Positions 62,786-64,000 of a DNA stretch of 64,000 bases are shown here, piece after piece. Numbering within the stretch: position 1 is the stretch's first letter; each line of letters opens with the position of its first letter. The position numbers and the translations under genes are program-made. Source of the DNA: Rhytidiadelphus loreus (Eukaryota; Streptophyta; Bryopsida; Hypnales; Hylocomiaceae); contig OX344761.1 in the NCBI GenBank assembly GCA_947034895.1, forward strand, positions 40,312,863 to 40,376,862, in the 5' to 3' direction. The notes under the pieces were generated by a model that worked only from the letters and a program-made list of their open reading frames with translations, had not been told where the DNA came from and made no database searches.

Positions 62786-62965
62786 GTGCACACAATATGC
62801 AATGAATTAAATTTCGTTTCATTTGTGTTAAAAGAATAAAAGTGCACACAATATGCAATGAATTAAATTTCGTTTCATTTGTGTTAAAAGAATAAAAGTG
62901 CACACAATATGCAATGAATTAAATTTCGTTTCATTTGTGTTAAAAGAATAAAAGTGCACACAATA
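62786..62965. repeat. 56-bp tandem repeat, about 3.2 copies
   Basis: GTGCACACAATATGCAATG starts at 62786, 62842 and 62898, with a truncated fourth at 62954. Each unit contains the TTTCATTTGTGTTAAAAGAATAAAA junction also seen singly elsewhere in the window. Confidence 0.95.
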
Positions 62966-64000
62966 GTACACAATATTAGAGTCCATTGTAAAGTTCTTCC
63001 TTAGTTTGTATCAAGGGTGTCAAAGCCAAAAGGCTTCACTCTAAGAGTAGTACAAAAGAACACAACAACAAACTTGGTTTGATGAAGTTTGGATGTTTTC
63101 AAGGAGTTTTGTCTTGTGTTTTTCTCAAACTCCATTAGAAGAGAAATGAGTCCACTAAAGGGCCACTTCAAGGTTGTTCCCCACATTGGGAACAAGTTCT
63201 TCCCATCATTGAAAAAAAATTATATTTTTGGAGAAAGATTAAAAAAGAATTTGTTGACGTGGCAAAGTCCCCGCCACATCAACAGCCTACGTGGCATGGG
63301 AATATTCCATTGGAACAAAGCTCCCAAGCTTGGGAGCTGCAAGATAACTCACGGCCTTTCTTTGGCCTCATTTCTCTTTTAATGCAACTCTCGGGTCCTT
63401 CATTGCACACACTTTAAGATTAATTCTATAATCGTGTGGGCTTTGTTTGGTGAAGATTTGACCCTAGAAGGATGCCATGGACACTATGAATCCAATGGAT
63501 AGTAAGAGAGTACTTCTATGTAGAACCAAAGTGTAGATGTTCATCCTTGGAATTTTGTGTGAAAAAGGGGAGGTTTTACACAATAAGGTAGTTTGTTCTT
63601 AAAATGACTTTTTCATAGCTAATTGCATTTGGGGATGGGGGGGGGGGGGGGAGAGGAGGGGAGAGCTAAACTCCTTGAGCTACAATTTTTAGTCTATTTT
63701 TGTAGGAAGAAAAATGGATTGGACATCTAACCCAAGTTGTTTCATATTTTTTGGACCTTTGTTTAGAATTAGTTACGAATTTTTGAAATTGAAATGTAGT
63801 GGTCACTAAAAGCTCCCCCCTCTTGAAATGTGCACTGTTGGTACATTGAAGAAAGTAAAATGTACCTCAGTCTATATTAGTAGTCGCTTCTAGAGCTCCT
63901 TACTTTAGTTTAACATCCAATGAGTGGTCTCAGTGACTTTTCTTAAGCAAATGATTCACACAATACCAAAAGCAAGACAATCCTACAAGTTGAATTTTGT
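62966..64000. other. Right edge: AT-rich DNA with repeat copies and poly-G
   Basis: There is no gene. It contains a run of 15 G (63637-63651) and an inverted copy of the 200-bp dispersed repeat (63700-63900). A TTGACGTGGC / GCCACATCAA short hairpin lies near 63253-63283. Confidence 0.5.

Overview
This is nuclear DNA from a eukaryote, almost certainly a green plant. The two clear host genes are intron-rich with GT-AG introns, and their products most resemble plant proteins. The DNA is AT-rich overall and gene-poor. I infer a non-flowering land plant or a streptophyte alga, because piggyBac-like DNA transposons are prominent and these are poorly documented in flowering plants. The species cannot be fixed from the sequence.

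Layout. (1) 1-4.2 kb, minus strand: eleven exons of an LMBR1-domain multipass membrane protein; its last exon(s) lie beyond the left edge. (2) 4.2-10.4 kb: AT-rich intergenic DNA with a local duplication, a 947-bp TTAA-flanked element and an 81-bp-period minisatellite. (3) 10.4-16.3 kb: a GC-richer island holding a decayed piggyBac transposase gene. It keeps all three catalytic Asp residues and a C-terminal Cys-rich finger, but it is cut by a 118-bp CACTA MITE, by four in-frame stops that are all TAG, and by a 724-nt AT-rich segment that behaves as an intron or insertion. (4) 16.3-54.9 kb: about 39 kb without a recognisable host gene, built from non-autonomous DNA transposons, hairpins and short tandem repeats. 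The commonest type is TTAA-flanked elements with CCCnTAAAGG-like ends. There are also CACTA-like elements, one carrying a perfect 2 x 81-bp hairpin, and a pair of roughly 226-bp MITEs with 8-9-bp target duplications. (5) 55-58.6 kb, plus strand: a complete five-exon isoaspartyl peptidase/L-asparaginase gene whose last intron is a tandem array of about 110-124-bp units carrying degenerate copies of its own splice-site region. (6) 58.6-64 kb: AT-rich DNA with more tandem repeats.

The two host genes have unrelated functions and do not form a pathway. The strongest story is transposon biology: a decayed piggyBac gene, probable non-autonomous TTAA elements around it, and a C-to-T signature at CHG-type sites that would fit plant DNA methylation. 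Function calls rest on remembered family motifs and on reading frames and splice phases worked out by hand; no database search was possible.
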